Assembly: GCF_900129385.1 (NCBI RefSeq)
Contig: NZ_FQVO01000005.1
Span: 62,001 to 126,000, forward strand
DNA: 64,000 nucleotides
From: Chryseobacterium takakiae
GTDB taxonomy: Bacteria > Bacteroidota > Bacteroidia > Flavobacteriales > Weeksellaceae
Direction of reading: 5' to 3'
Positions 45,533 to 54,971 of the stretch are shown piece by piece. The position numbers and the translations under genes were made by a program. The notes under the pieces are model-generated. The model was not told where the DNA came from and searched no databases. It was given only the letters and a program-made list of their open reading frames with translations. Position 1 is the first letter of the stretch. Each line of letters starts with the position of its first letter.

Positions 45533-47791
45533 ATGGAAACACAAAAGTTTAGTTATGACAACAGTATTGTCCGGGCATTCCTTTATGCGACCGTCGTTTT
45601 CGGGATCATAGGATTTTTGTTTGGGCTTACAGCTGCATTAATGCTTTTCTACCCTGAGCTTCCGGAATTTTTATTTGGAACAGACGATACAACCATTAAA
45701 AGTTTAGGTGGCGGCATTGATGGGCTGATAAACACGCATGGTGCTTTCGGATTCGGGAGAATCAGAATGCTGCACACGACTACTGTTATTTTTGCATTCG
45801 TAATGAATGTTGTTTATGTAGGAGTATATTATTCCTTACAGCGATTACTAAAAACAAGAATGTACAGTGATACCCTGTCGTGGATCCACTTCTGGACCTG
45901 GCAGATCATGATCCTTGTGACGTATGTTACGTTCTTCATGGGGATTAACACATCTAAAGAATATGCGGAACACGAATGGCCGATTGACATTTTAATTACC
46001 ATTTCATGGGTGATTTTCGGGGCTAATATGTTCTTAACGATAGCGAAAAGAAGAGTAAGGCATTTATATGTTGCTATCTGGTTCTACATCGGAACCTGGA
46101 TTGCCGTAGCAATGCTTCACATTTTCAATAACCTTGAGGTTCCTTTATCTTTCACAGGCTGGAAATCTTATTCAGCATATGCTGGGGTAAAAGATGCTAT
46201 CGTACAATGGTGGTACGGTCACAATGCAGTTGCGTTCGTACTGACAACTCCGGTTTTAGGTTTAATGTATTATTTCTTACCTAAAGCGGCAGACAGACCG
46301 GTATTCTCTTATAAACTATCGATTATTCACTTCTGGTCATTAATCTTCGTTTATATCTGGGCTGGTCCTCACCACCTTCAGTATACAGCTTTACCAGCTT
46401 GGGCTCAGGCGGTGGGAACAGGTTTCTCCATCATGCTTATCGCACCATCTTGGGGAGGAATGCTGAACGGACTTTTAACATTAAGAGGAGCATGGGATAA
46501 AGTAAGAGAAAATCCTATTCTTAAATTCTTCGTTGTTGCAGTAACCTGTTACGGTATGGCAACGTTTGAAGGGCCATTATTGGCAACTAAAAACATAAAT
46601 AAAATCGGTCACTTTACAGACTGGGTTATCGGACACGTACACTTAGGTGCTTTAGGATGGAATGGTTTCATGGCATTCGGGGTAATTTACTATCTGATCC
46701 CAATCTTATGGAGAACGAAATTATATTCAACCAAACTTGCCAACTGGCATTTCTGGCTGGGAACCTTAGGGATCATCTTCTATGCGGTACCAATGTATAT
46801 TTCAGGTTTCACGCAAGGATTAATGTGGAAGCAGTTCAACCCGGACGGAACGTTGGTATGGAAAAACTGGCTGGATACGGTAACAGCAATTATTCCTTAC
46901 TTTAAAATGAGATTCTTCGGAGGATTCTTATATCTTTCAGGAGCAATATTAATGGTAATTAACCTTATTGCTACAGTTAGAAAAGGATCATTCCAGAAAG
47001 ATGTACCGGCAGAAGCACCTGCTCTTGCCAACATCAGCGGAAAACGTAAAGAAGGAGAAGGAACCCACCTTTGGCTGGAAAGAACTCCAATGTTATTAGG
47101 AATTTTATCTTTGCTTACGATATCAATCGGTAGTATGGTGGAAATCATCCCTACACTATCTCTTAAGAAAAGTGTACCTACCATTTCAGCAGTGAAGCCA
47201 TATTCTCCACTCGAACTTGAAGGTAGAGATATTTATATCAGAGAAGGATGTAATGCATGTCACTCGCAGATGGTAAGACCATTCAGAGACGAGATTGTAA
47301 GGTTCAACGGTAAAAACGGACAATATTCAAAAGCCGGAGAATTCGTATATGACAGACCGTTCCTTTGGGGATCTAAGAGAACCGGACCGGATTTGCACAG
47401 AGAGGGTGGTAAAAACCCAAGTTCTTGGCACTACAAACACATGTATAACCCAAGATCTACTTCAGCAGGTTCTATTATGCCACGTTACCCTTGGTTAATT
47501 GCTACCGATCTTGACAGATCTAAAATGGTAGATAAAATGAAGTTGATGAAGAGTGCATTTGAGGTGCCTTACACAAAAGCCGAAATTGATTCTGCAAACT
47601 CTTGGGCAGACAACCAAGCTACTAAAATTGTAAGAGATATCTTCTCTGAAGCGTCCGACCTTAAAGATGCGTATGCGAAGAGACCTAAAGGTGAGTTGGA
47701 GAAGAAAGAGATTGTAGCTCTTATTTCTTACCTTCAGAGATTAGGTACCGATATCAAAACAACGGAAATTAAAACAGCAAGTAATAACTAA
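45533..47791 (+). CDS. ccoNO: cbb3 cytochrome c oxidase, fused subunits I and II
   Basis: 752 residues. Residues 1 to about 485 are CcoN: 12 or more membrane helices with the haem- and copper-binding histidines in segments such as GAFGFGRIRMLHTTTVIF, WWYGHNAVAFVLTTPVLG and AGPHHLQYTALP. Residues from about 510 are CcoO, with one membrane helix and a c-type haem site CNACH (C573, C576, H577). This is the high-affinity terminal oxidase used at low oxygen. Fusion of CcoN and CcoO is common in Bacteroidetes. Confidence 0.97.
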   Translation: METQKFSYDNSIVRAFLYATVVFGIIGFLFGLTAALMLFYPELPEFLFGTDDTTIKSLGGGIDGLINTHGAFGFGRIRMLHTTTVIFAFVMNVVYVGVYYSLQRLLKTRMYSDTLSWIHFWTWQIMILVTYVTFFMGINTSKEYAEHEWPIDILITISWVIFGANMFLTIAKRRVRHLYVAIWFYIGTWIAVAMLHIFNNLEVPLSFTGWKSYSAYAGVKDAIVQWWYGHNAVAFVLTTPVLGLMYYFLPKAADRPVFSYKLSIIHFWSLIFVYIWAGPHHLQYTALPAWAQAVGTGFSIMLIAPSWGGMLNGLLTLRGAWDKVRENPILKFFVVAVTCYGMATFEGPLLATKNINKIGHFTDWVIGHVHLGALGWNGFMAFGVIYYLIPILWRTKLYSTKLANWHFWLGTLGIIFYAVPMYISGFTQGLMWKQFNPDGTLVWKNWLDTVTAIIPYFKMRFFGGFLYLSGAILMVINLIATVRKGSFQKDVPAEAPALANISGKRKEGEGTHLWLERTPMLLGILSLLTISIGSMVEIIPTLSLKKSVPTISAVKPYSPLELEGRDIYIREGCNACHSQMVRPFRDEIVRFNGKNGQYSKAGEFVYDRPFLWGSKRTGPDLHREGGKNPSSWHYKHMYNPRSTSAGSIMPRYPWLIATDLDRSKMVDKMKLMKSAFEVPYTKAEIDSANSWADNQATKIVRDIFSEASDLKDAYAKRPKGELEKKEIVALISYLQRLGTDIKTTEIKTASNN

Positions 47792-47808
47792 CATTAAAAA
47801 GTTCCATC

Positions 47809-48012
47809 ATGATACCTCAGAACTTTAAAGACATATTATCCAATACCGACAATGCTGGCTTTTACCAGACTTTGGCTCTGATTTTCTTTATGCTGTTCTT
47901 CGTAGCACTGGTAATATATGTTTTCAGCAGACCTAAAAAATATTACAAAGAAGAAGAAGAGGCTCCTCTGGGTGACGATCAGGATGATGATGATTTTAAT
48001 TTAAAAAATTAA
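47809..48012 (+). CDS. ccoQ: CcoQ-like small cbb3 subunit
   Basis: 67 residues. A single membrane helix at about 18-38 and an acidic tail (GDDQDDDDF). The position between ccoNO and ccoP identifies it as the CcoQ-type stabilising subunit; sequence similarity among CcoQ proteins is low. Confidence 0.85.
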   Translation: MIPQNFKDILSNTDNAGFYQTLALIFFMLFFVALVIYVFSRPKKYYKEEEEAPLGDDQDDDDFNLKN

Positions 48013-48021
48013 CAACTTATT

Positions 48022-48903
48022 ATGAAACAAAGAACACCGGTTTTTGTAAACATCTTAATAATAATCGGACTTTTAATAGTTTTTTATTATCTGTTTGTAC
48101 AGAGTTATGAATTTCTGGGCTCTCCTTATTTCTGGGGAACTGTAGTGATTGCCGGTATTCTGGCATATATCCACAGTGCAATCGGAGATCTTATTGAGAA
48201 CAACAAATTCAAAAAACTATCTCCTGAAGAAAAGGCTGCTTATCTTGCAGAAAAGAAAGTGCCTTATTTCACAAGGTTATATAACGCAGCATTTAAAAAA
48301 CAATCTGCTGCTGAAGAGAAAGATATTCTTATCGACCACGGTTTCGACGGGATTATGGAGCTGGATAACCAATTACCGAAATGGTGGGTAGGTTTATTCT
48401 ACTTTGGGACCGCTTTTTGTATTGTTTATGTTGCAGCTTACTCTTTCACAGATTTCGCACATCCGTTAACGGAATACGAAAAAGAATATAAAGAGCAGCT
48501 TGCAAGTATTGAAGAATATCAGAAATCCCAGCCGCCTGTAACGATTGAAACAGCTAAATATTCAGCGGATAATATTGCAGAAGGTAAAGAGCTTTTTAAA
48601 ACAAACTGTGCATCTTGTCACAAGGAAGACGGTAGTGGCGGTATTGGTCCGAACCTTACAGATAAATATTGGATTAACCAGCCTGAGAAGACATTATTTA
48701 AAAACGTATTCCACATGGACTGGAACGGATCTCCTACCAATCCTTCCATGAGAGCGTTCGGTAAGAACGGAGAAGTTTCCGGTGCTGAAATTGAGAAGAT
48801 TGCAGCGTATGTATACCATATCAACCAGGAATTGCCTCCGGTGACACCGGCTCAGGGTGGCGCAGCTCCTCAGGGAACTGAAGCACATTGGGAGAAAGAA
48901 TAA
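48022..48903 (+). CDS. ccoP: cbb3 oxidase diheme-type subunit with a single haem motif
   Basis: 293 residues. Two membrane segments in the first third (about 9-52) and one near 122-145, then a periplasmic cytochrome c domain with CASCH (C196, C199, H200) and a downstream methionine in NPSMRAFG. Canonical CcoP has two haem motifs; only one is present here, as in other Flavobacteriia. It passes electrons to CcoNO. Confidence 0.93.
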   Translation: MKQRTPVFVNILIIIGLLIVFYYLFVQSYEFLGSPYFWGTVVIAGILAYIHSAIGDLIENNKFKKLSPEEKAAYLAEKKVPYFTRLYNAAFKKQSAAEEKDILIDHGFDGIMELDNQLPKWWVGLFYFGTAFCIVYVAAYSFTDFAHPLTEYEKEYKEQLASIEEYQKSQPPVTIETAKYSADNIAEGKELFKTNCASCHKEDGSGGIGPNLTDKYWINQPEKTLFKNVFHMDWNGSPTNPSMRAFGKNGEVSGAEIEKIAAYVYHINQELPPVTPAQGGAAPQGTEAHWEKE

Positions 48904-48931
48904 TTTTAACAAAAAAATTAGAAACATATGA

Positions 48932-48978
48932 AAAACATAATTTGTTATTACCTTAAAAATAGTAACGAATTATGTTTT
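48932..48978 (+). terminator. hairpin between ccoP and ccoG
   Basis: AAAACATAATTTGTTAT (48932-48948) pairs with GTAACGAATTATGTTTT (48962-48978) with only wobble or minor mismatches, followed by TT and a C then a T run. It would end or attenuate the ccoNOQP transcript. Confidence 0.65.
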
Positions 48979-49001
48979 TTCTTTTTTAAATACCAGTACA
49001 T

Positions 49002-50456
49002 ATGTCAGACATAGAAGAAATAGAAGTGCGCGGCGGACAGGGACAGGTTCTGGACCCTGAAACTTACAGAGATTCTATAGGCACCATGGACCAGTCCGGA
49101 AAAAGGAAATGGGTCTATCCCAGAAAGCCTAAAGGAAAGTATACCAATTACAGGTATCTTGTGAGCTGTATTTTATTATTGATTTATTTTTCGGTACCAT
49201 TTATCAAAATTAATGGAAATCCGATGCTTTTATTTAATGTAATTGATAGGGAGTTTTTCATTTTCGGGCAACCTTTCTATCCTCAGGATTTTTTCATCCT
49301 AACATTGGGGGCTATTGCATCTCTTATTTTCATTATTGTATTTACGATTGCTTTCGGTAGAATTTTCTGCGGATGGATATGTCCTCAGACAATTTTCCTT
49401 GAAATGATTTTCCGTAAAATAGAGTATGCTATTGAGGGGGATAGGAATAAGCAGATGAAACTTGACAGGCAGGAGTGGAACAGCGAGAAAATATGGAAAA
49501 GAGGATTGAAATGGACCATCTACCTTATCATCTCATTAATTATTACTCACTTCATGTTTATGTATATCGTTGGATATGAAGAGGTGTTGAGGATTGTTTC
49601 GGAAGGGCCGTTTGCCCACCCGACCAATTTCATAGTCATGATTTTGCTTACTGCAGCATTTTACTTTGTATTTGCATGGTTCAGAGAACAGGTTTGTACA
49701 CTGGTTTGTCCTTACGGAAGATTACAGGGTGTACTGATTGACAAAGATACAGTAAATGTTTTCTACGATTTTAAAAGAGGAGAAAACAGGGCAAAATGGA
49801 GAAAAGGAGAAGACCGGAAGGCGGCCGGAAAAGGAGATTGTATCGATTGTCATCAGTGCGTGGTAGTTTGTCCTACCGGAATTGACATCAGGGACGGACA
49901 ACAGCTGGAATGTGTAAACTGCACGGCATGTATTGATGCCTGTGACGAAGTCATGGAAAAAGTAGGACTTCCTAAGGGATTAATCCGATATGCTACGGAG
50001 AATGAGATCGAAAAAGAAACCAAATTCAAATTTACAGGAAGAATGAAAGGCTTTGCCTTAATTCTAGTATTGCTCACCGGTTTTCTGGGATACCTTCTTT
50101 ATAATCGTGGCGAAATGGAAGCGAAATTCATTAAGCCTGCCGGAAGCACGTTTTTCGTAAGAGATGGACACATTACCAACACTTATAATTATACGTTCCT
50201 TAATAAGACCAATGACAAGAAGATTGTAACCATTAAAGTAATTGAGCCAAAACACGGGGAAGTTATTTACAGTGGCTCAAGCAAGATTACCGTTGAACGG
50301 GATAAGATTACCAAAGGAACCGTTAATATCAGTTTCCCGGAAAGTGAGATGAATCTTTCCAAGCAAAATATTACCATCGGCGTTTATGATATGAGCGGAA
50401 AGCTGGTAGATTCTTATGAGACGTACTTTGAGGGGCCTTTTAAACTACAATTCTAA
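49002..50456 (+). CDS. ccoG: cbb3 oxidase accessory protein CcoG
   Basis: 484 residues. A membrane-bound ferredoxin-like protein involved in copper reduction for oxidase assembly. Five membrane segments, two CxxxCP sites (CGWICPQT and CTLVCPYGRLQG) and two 4Fe-4S motifs (CIDCHQCVVVCPTG and CVNCTACIDACDEV). A C-terminal Ig-like domain ends the protein. A terminator follows before ccoH. Confidence 0.93.
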   Translation: MSDIEEIEVRGGQGQVLDPETYRDSIGTMDQSGKRKWVYPRKPKGKYTNYRYLVSCILLLIYFSVPFIKINGNPMLLFNVIDREFFIFGQPFYPQDFFILTLGAIASLIFIIVFTIAFGRIFCGWICPQTIFLEMIFRKIEYAIEGDRNKQMKLDRQEWNSEKIWKRGLKWTIYLIISLIITHFMFMYIVGYEEVLRIVSEGPFAHPTNFIVMILLTAAFYFVFAWFREQVCTLVCPYGRLQGVLIDKDTVNVFYDFKRGENRAKWRKGEDRKAAGKGDCIDCHQCVVVCPTGIDIRDGQQLECVNCTACIDACDEVMEKVGLPKGLIRYATENEIEKETKFKFTGRMKGFALILVLLTGFLGYLLYNRGEMEAKFIKPAGSTFFVRDGHITNTYNYTFLNKTNDKKIVTIKVIEPKHGEVIYSGSSKITVERDKITKGTVNISFPESEMNLSKQNITIGVYDMSGKLVDSYETYFEGPFKLQF

Positions 50457-50462
50457 TATCAG

Positions 50463-50504
50463 AAACCTCAATATGATCATCTGATGGGAATATTGAGGTT
50501 TTTA
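50463..50504 (+). terminator. intrinsic terminator between ccoG and ccoH
   Basis: AAACCTCAATAT (50463-50474) pairs with ATATTGAGGTTT (50490-50501), 15-base loop, followed by TTT. Confidence 0.7.
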
Positions 50505-50523
50505 AAAAATATTCAATTTCAAA

Positions 50524-50976
50524 ATGAAAAAATTCACTTGGGGGCACGGTGTTGTCATTGCATTACTGGCATTCATGGCATTCATATTATCGATGTTATT
50601 TCTTTTTACGAACGGCCAGAAAAATTCTGAAATGGTAACTGATAATTACTATGAGGAAGAACTGAAATACCAGGATGTTATTGATGCTAAAAAGAGAGCT
50701 GATGATCTGGAAGAAAAGCCAGTCTACAGCCAGGATAAAAGCGGCATCAAAATTACTTTCCCTAACGATTACGACAATTCCAACACAACAGTAAAATTTG
50801 TGTTAAACAGGACCGACGATCAGAATTTAGATATAAAAAAATCTGTACAGCTAGATGCCAACAAATCATTCTTAATTCCTGCTCAGGTACTGAAAATGGG
50901 AAATTACACTTTACGATTGAACTGGACCAAAGACAAAATAGACTACAGAATGGATTATGACGTGATATGGAAATAG
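50524..50976 (+). CDS. ccoH: FixH/CcoH family protein
   Basis: 150 residues. N-terminal membrane helix (VVIALLAFMAFILSMLFLF) followed by a periplasmic beta-rich domain of the FixH type (SEMVTDNYYEEELKYQD near 37-53). Assembly or stability factor for cbb3 oxidase. It overlaps the start of the next gene by 10 bases. Confidence 0.88.
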   Translation: MKKFTWGHGVVIALLAFMAFILSMLFLFTNGQKNSEMVTDNYYEEELKYQDVIDAKKRADDLEEKPVYSQDKSGIKITFPNDYDNSNTTVKFVLNRTDDQNLDIKKSVQLDANKSFLIPAQVLKMGNYTLRLNWTKDKIDYRMDYDVIWK

Positions 50977-51734
50977 CACTTATTGTATCGGCTATAGGAT
51001 TGGGATTTGCGTCCGGCTTTCACTGCATCGGAATGTGCGGACCTATTGCCCTGTCAATGGGATTAACAAAAAAACAGGCTACCAACTATTATCTTCAAAA
51101 TCTTACTTATCAGTTCGGAAGAATTTTTACCTATTCATTTTTAGGAGCCGTTCTCGGCATTGTAGGCGAAGGTTTTGAAATGGCAGGAATCCAGAAATAC
51201 CTTACCATTGCTGTAGGAATACTGTTGATTATCATGGCGGTATTCTCATTCGGAGGGAAGGATTTTGCTTCAAAAATTCCTTTTTTTTCTAAATTTTTAT
51301 TTAAAGTAAAATCCAATCTGGGAAGATTATTGCAAAAGGCAGATTACCGTTCAAGATTTACAACAGGTATTCTCAATGGCTTCTTACCTTGCGGAATGGT
51401 TTATATGGCTTTAACGGCAAGTCTTGCAAGCGGCGGAATATGGCAGGGCGCTTTATATATGGCTCTTTTCGGCTTAGGAACACTTCCGTTTATGTTTGCG
51501 GCAGTTTTGGCCGGAACTCTAATGAGCCAGGCGTTCAGGATCAAAGTATTAAAGGTAATTCCGGTAGTAATGATCATTCTGGGAGGATTATTTATTGTAA
51601 GAGGCCTTGAATTGGGCATTCCTTATCTATCTCCAGGAGCTGAAGCAATGACGATCTCAAAAGAGAACCAGGGAGATTGTCATTTGCCGGGAGATCATAA
51701 TACACACAATCACTATAATACGAATTGTCACTAG
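50967..51734 (+). CDS. SafE/TauE-like membrane protein of the cbb3 cluster
   Basis: 255 residues with six or more membrane segments. GFASGFHCIGMCGPIALSMG near the N-terminus and LNGFLPCGMVYMAL are the DsbD/SafE-like motifs of the family, sometimes named CcoI-associated copper or sulfite exporters. The histidine-rich tail (HLPGDHNTHNHYNTNCH) could bind metal. It ends the cluster and is followed by a terminator. Confidence 0.88.
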   Translation: MEIALIVSAIGLGFASGFHCIGMCGPIALSMGLTKKQATNYYLQNLTYQFGRIFTYSFLGAVLGIVGEGFEMAGIQKYLTIAVGILLIIMAVFSFGGKDFASKIPFFSKFLFKVKSNLGRLLQKADYRSRFTTGILNGFLPCGMVYMALTASLASGGIWQGALYMALFGLGTLPFMFAAVLAGTLMSQAFRIKVLKVIPVVMIILGGLFIVRGLELGIPYLSPGAEAMTISKENQGDCHLPGDHNTHNHYNTNCH

Positions 51735-51763
51735 TAGCAAATAACAGCAAAATTTAAAAGATT

Positions 51764-51795
51764 AAGCCCTCTGAAGTCTATCCAGAGGGCTTTTA
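51764..51795 (+). terminator. terminator of the cbb3 cluster
   Basis: AAGCCCTCTG (51764-51773) pairs with CAGAGGGCTT (51783-51792), with a T-rich tail. Confidence 0.75.
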
Positions 51796-51967
51796 ATTAT
51801 AACTCTGAAAGGACAAAATTTATCCTTAATTATACATATCATACACATAACAATTTATTTATAAAAATTATATTAAATATTTAAAAAAAATGCTAACATT
51901 ATTTATTAAGTGCATTATTATTATAAAAATCAATTTTGTATCTTTATTGTAACTAAAAACTTAATAT

Positions 51968-52912
51968 ATGCTTATAAAACTACATTTTCCCCCATTTCAG
52001 AAAACCAAAAAGTATCAAACACTAAACTACCTTCGTAAAACGGCATGTCATGCATTTACAGTTAGTGTGATTTTGCTTTTCTCAGCAACGAAAGCTCAAA
52101 CTTCGTTAACTGTTCCTAATTTGACTGTAGCAGGAGCCTTTACAGGACCGTTTGCCAACTCTACCAGAACTTATCAAATGATTATTGATGATTCGCAGCT
52201 TACCGCTTTATCCGGAAAGTATCTTACTTCGATATCACTTAGAATTCCTACAACTGCTGCCGCTGCATGGCCTGCCGCAAATACTACATATTCTGATTAT
52301 CAGATTTATCTTAGTGACGGGGTAGAACCTGCCAACAGGCAGCTTAATTTTGCGGCCAACGTAGTAGGAACCCAGACACAGGTCCGTTCGGGAAGTCTTC
52401 TGATACCGTCAGGTGCCGTTACAAACAATGGAAGCTTCAGTTTTGATATAGCTTTCAATACTCCTTATTTATATACAGGTACAAACCTTGTAATAGAAAT
52501 ACGTCATACCGGAAGCAACGGAACAACAACTTCTGTTGATGCAGTAGGAACAAGTAGTTCGGGATATGGCACTCTTTTTACCGCTTGCTGGTCAAGCTCA
52601 ACATCCGTATCGCAGGGTAACTTTTCTTATGTGAAAATCAGTTCTGCGAATTCTCTTGGAGTAAAATCGGTGGAAATAAATGGCGGAGCATCTGTTTATC
52701 CTAATCCAGCAAAAGATCAATTGAATGTAAAATCTTCTAATGACATTGCCGAACTGAACATTTTCAACATGGCAGGCCAGAAAGTATTATCTCAAAAAAA
52801 TTCAGTTAAAAATCCGCAGCTAAATATATCAGCTTTAACCAGAGGAAATTATATCCTTCAAACAATTGATAAATCCGGAAATTCTACTTCGACGCGGTTC
52901 ATCAAAGAATAA
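51968..52912 (+). CDS. T9SS cargo protein
   Basis: 314 residues. A signal segment ends near TKAQ (about residue 44). A beta-rich domain (about 45-235) follows. The C-terminal 75 residues are a type A sorting domain (VYPNPAKDQLNV, FNMAGQKVL, RGNYILQ, TRFIKE), so it is exported by the type IX system. It is a stand-alone gene between terminators. Function of the secreted domain unknown. Confidence 0.88.
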   Translation: MLIKLHFPPFQKTKKYQTLNYLRKTACHAFTVSVILLFSATKAQTSLTVPNLTVAGAFTGPFANSTRTYQMIIDDSQLTALSGKYLTSISLRIPTTAAAAWPAANTTYSDYQIYLSDGVEPANRQLNFAANVVGTQTQVRSGSLLIPSGAVTNNGSFSFDIAFNTPYLYTGTNLVIEIRHTGSNGTTTSVDAVGTSSSGYGTLFTACWSSSTSVSQGNFSYVKISSANSLGVKSVEINGGASVYPNPAKDQLNVKSSNDIAELNIFNMAGQKVLSQKNSVKNPQLNISALTRGNYILQTIDKSGNSTSTRFIKE

Positions 52913-52942
52913 AATGAATTAGCTGAATAGCTATCTAATTAA

Positions 52943-52975
52943 AAAAACCACTGTTATTCAGTGGTTTTTATTTTA
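52943..52975. terminator. intrinsic terminator between convergent genes
   Basis: AAAAACCACTG (52943-52953) and CAGTGGTTTTT (52959-52969) pair perfectly around TTATT, followed by ATTTT. Confidence 0.8.
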
Positions 52976-52991
52976 TAAGGAAGTAATTATC

Positions 52992-54272
52992 TTAATTAAT
53001 TACATCAAATCGCGCATATTCTGCAATTTTCTTCGGAAGCTTAATTCCTTCCTCTGTCTGATTGTTTTCCAGTAAAGCTGCCATAATTCTTGGCAACGCC
53101 ATCGCAGATCCGTTTAAGGTATGTACAAGCTGGGATTTCCCGTCTGTTTTGTAACGGCACTTCAATCTATTCGCCTGGAATGTCTCAAAATTGGATACAG
53201 AACTTACCTCGAGCCATTTTTCCTGGGCAGCACTCCAGACTTCGAAATCATAAGTCATTGCAGAAGCAAAACCAGTATCTCCACCGCAGAGTCTCAATAC
53301 ACGGTAAGGCAGTTCAAGATCACTCAGAATTTCTTTAATATGTTCTACCATTTCTTCCAAAACCGCATAAGAATTTTCAGGCTTTTCAATTCTTACAATT
53401 TCTACTTTTTCAAACTGATGAAGACGGTTCAGTCCTCTTACATGAGCTCCGTAACTTCCTGCTTCTCTTCTGTAGCATTGAGAAAAAGCCGTATTCTTTA
53501 CAGGTAAATCCTTTTCCTCAAATAATACATCCCTGTACAGATTGGTAACCGGTACTTCTGCTGTAGGAATTAAAAATAATGTTTCTGAAGTTGTATTATT
53601 CGCAATCTCATACATCTGCCCTTCTTTGTCCGGCAATTGCCCAGTTCCGTATCCGGAAGCTTCATTTATCACGTGAGGAGGATTGACCTCCATATATCCT
53701 TTTTCTACGTTTTTATCAAGAAAATATTGCACCAATGCCCTCTGTAAACGTGCACCTTTTCCTAAATAAACCGGGAATCCTGCACCGGCAATTTTCACCC
53801 CAAGCTCAAAATCGATAAGGTTGTATTTTTTGGCCAGTTCCCAGTGAGGGATCGCTCCTTCTCCAAGACCTTCTACATCGTGAGACTGGTAAACAATCTC
53901 GTTATCATCCGCAGAAGCACCGCTTTTTACCAACTCATGAGGAATATTCGGAAGTTGGTATAAAATATTGATGAGTTCTTTTTCTCTGACATCTAATTGG
54001 TTTTTCAATTCGGACGTCGACTCTTTAAGCTGTGCAGTTTTAGATTTTGCAGATTCGGCTTCTTCTCTTTTTCCCTCTTTCATCAAAAGCCCTATTTCTT
54101 TGGAAATTTTGTTGCTCTCGGAAAGCTGGGAATCCAGTTCAAACTGAATTTTTCTTCTTTCGTCGTCGGTAGCAATAGCCTGATCCACCAACTCAAGATT
54201 CCTGAATTGTCTTTTCTTAAGACCCTCTAAAACGCGCTCTTTATTGTCGCGCAAAAAATTGACTTGTAACAT
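52992..54272 (-). CDS. serS: seryl-tRNA synthetase
   Basis: 426 residues, class II synthetase. The N-terminal coiled-coil arm covers about 30-100 (KIQFELDSQLSESNKISKEIG). Motif 2 is GAHVRGLNRLHQFEKVE, and motif 3 lies in TLNGSAMALPRIMAALLENNQ. Charges tRNA-Ser. A TACATTTG box (54334-54327 on the minus strand) may be its -7 element. Confidence 0.97.
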   Translation of the reverse strand: MLQVNFLRDNKERVLEGLKKRQFRNLELVDQAIATDDERRKIQFELDSQLSESNKISKEIGLLMKEGKREEAESAKSKTAQLKESTSELKNQLDVREKELINILYQLPNIPHELVKSGASADDNEIVYQSHDVEGLGEGAIPHWELAKKYNLIDFELGVKIAGAGFPVYLGKGARLQRALVQYFLDKNVEKGYMEVNPPHVINEASGYGTGQLPDKEGQMYEIANNTTSETLFLIPTAEVPVTNLYRDVLFEEKDLPVKNTAFSQCYRREAGSYGAHVRGLNRLHQFEKVEIVRIEKPENSYAVLEEMVEHIKEILSDLELPYRVLRLCGGDTGFASAMTYDFEVWSAAQEKWLEVSSVSNFETFQANRLKCRYKTDGKSQLVHTLNGSAMALPRIMAALLENNQTEEGIKLPKKIAEYARFDVIN

Positions 54273-54339
54273 TTTATTTAGATGTTAGTTATTAGAATGT
54301 TGAGCATCAGAATGTCAACAGTTTTGCAAATGTATAAAA

Positions 54340-54843
54340 TTATTTTACGATTGTAACCACATTCGGGGAACCCTGCTGTTTTGTAAATCTTAAGGTATCA
54401 TTATAATATACTTTCGAGACTTCGAACACGGAAGGTGTCATTCTGTATTCAATCGTTAGTTTATCCTCAATAGTATCTAGAGCAGTATTGTTAAGCCTCC
54501 TGATTAAAGAAACCGTTATATCAGATTGATAGATTTTATTATCCGGATCCAGGGTATCAATCCCTATTCTTCTTGCCCCTGCAATATATTCAATAAAAAG
54601 AGTGGAATCTGCATTTGCCCGAAGGCTGCTGCTTACGGGGGCAAGATCTGCAGCACCATTGTCATCATTCATTGAATACGTGAAATAGGCAGAATCTTTT
54701 TTATTTTTAAAAAGATCTCTTCCTGATGTATTTTTCATATAAATATTGAGGATCTGGTCTATATTCTGCAAATCATCATCATCTGTCCTGCAACTAAGGA
54801 AAGCAAAAAAAACAACCAGAACTCCGAAAAAAATATTCTTCAT
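54340..54843 (-). CDS. lipoprotein of unknown function
   Basis: 167 residues from the ATG at 54843. Signal peptide with lipobox FLSC at residues 14-17, followed by an acidic stretch RTDDDDLQ. The rest is beta-rich with no recognised domain; the acidic residues after the lipidated cysteine resemble the surface-export signal of Bacteroidetes lipoproteins. Upstream in-frame codons to 54903 are not needed. Stands apart from the flippase gene by 128 bases. Confidence 0.78.
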   Translation of the reverse strand: MKNIFFGVLVVFFAFLSCRTDDDDLQNIDQILNIYMKNTSGRDLFKNKKDSAYFTYSMNDDNGAADLAPVSSSLRANADSTLFIEYIAGARRIGIDTLDPDNKIYQSDITVSLIRRLNNTALDTIEDKLTIEYRMTPSVFEVSKVYYNDTLRFTKQQGSPNVVTIVK

Positions 54844-54971
54844 GTACAGCAAAGATAAAAACTTATTTCCAATTTTTGTTCTGATTTTATTGGCTTTCAG
54901 CATTAATTAACAGCAACCTGTATTTAGATTATATTCAACTTTAAAAATGTTTAAATCTTGACAAATTTTAA

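Noticed and set aside
45287..45544. Minus-strand frames opposite ccoS
   Set aside because: They are shadows of the lysine/glutamate-rich ccoS tail; ccoS itself has the expected sequence and position.
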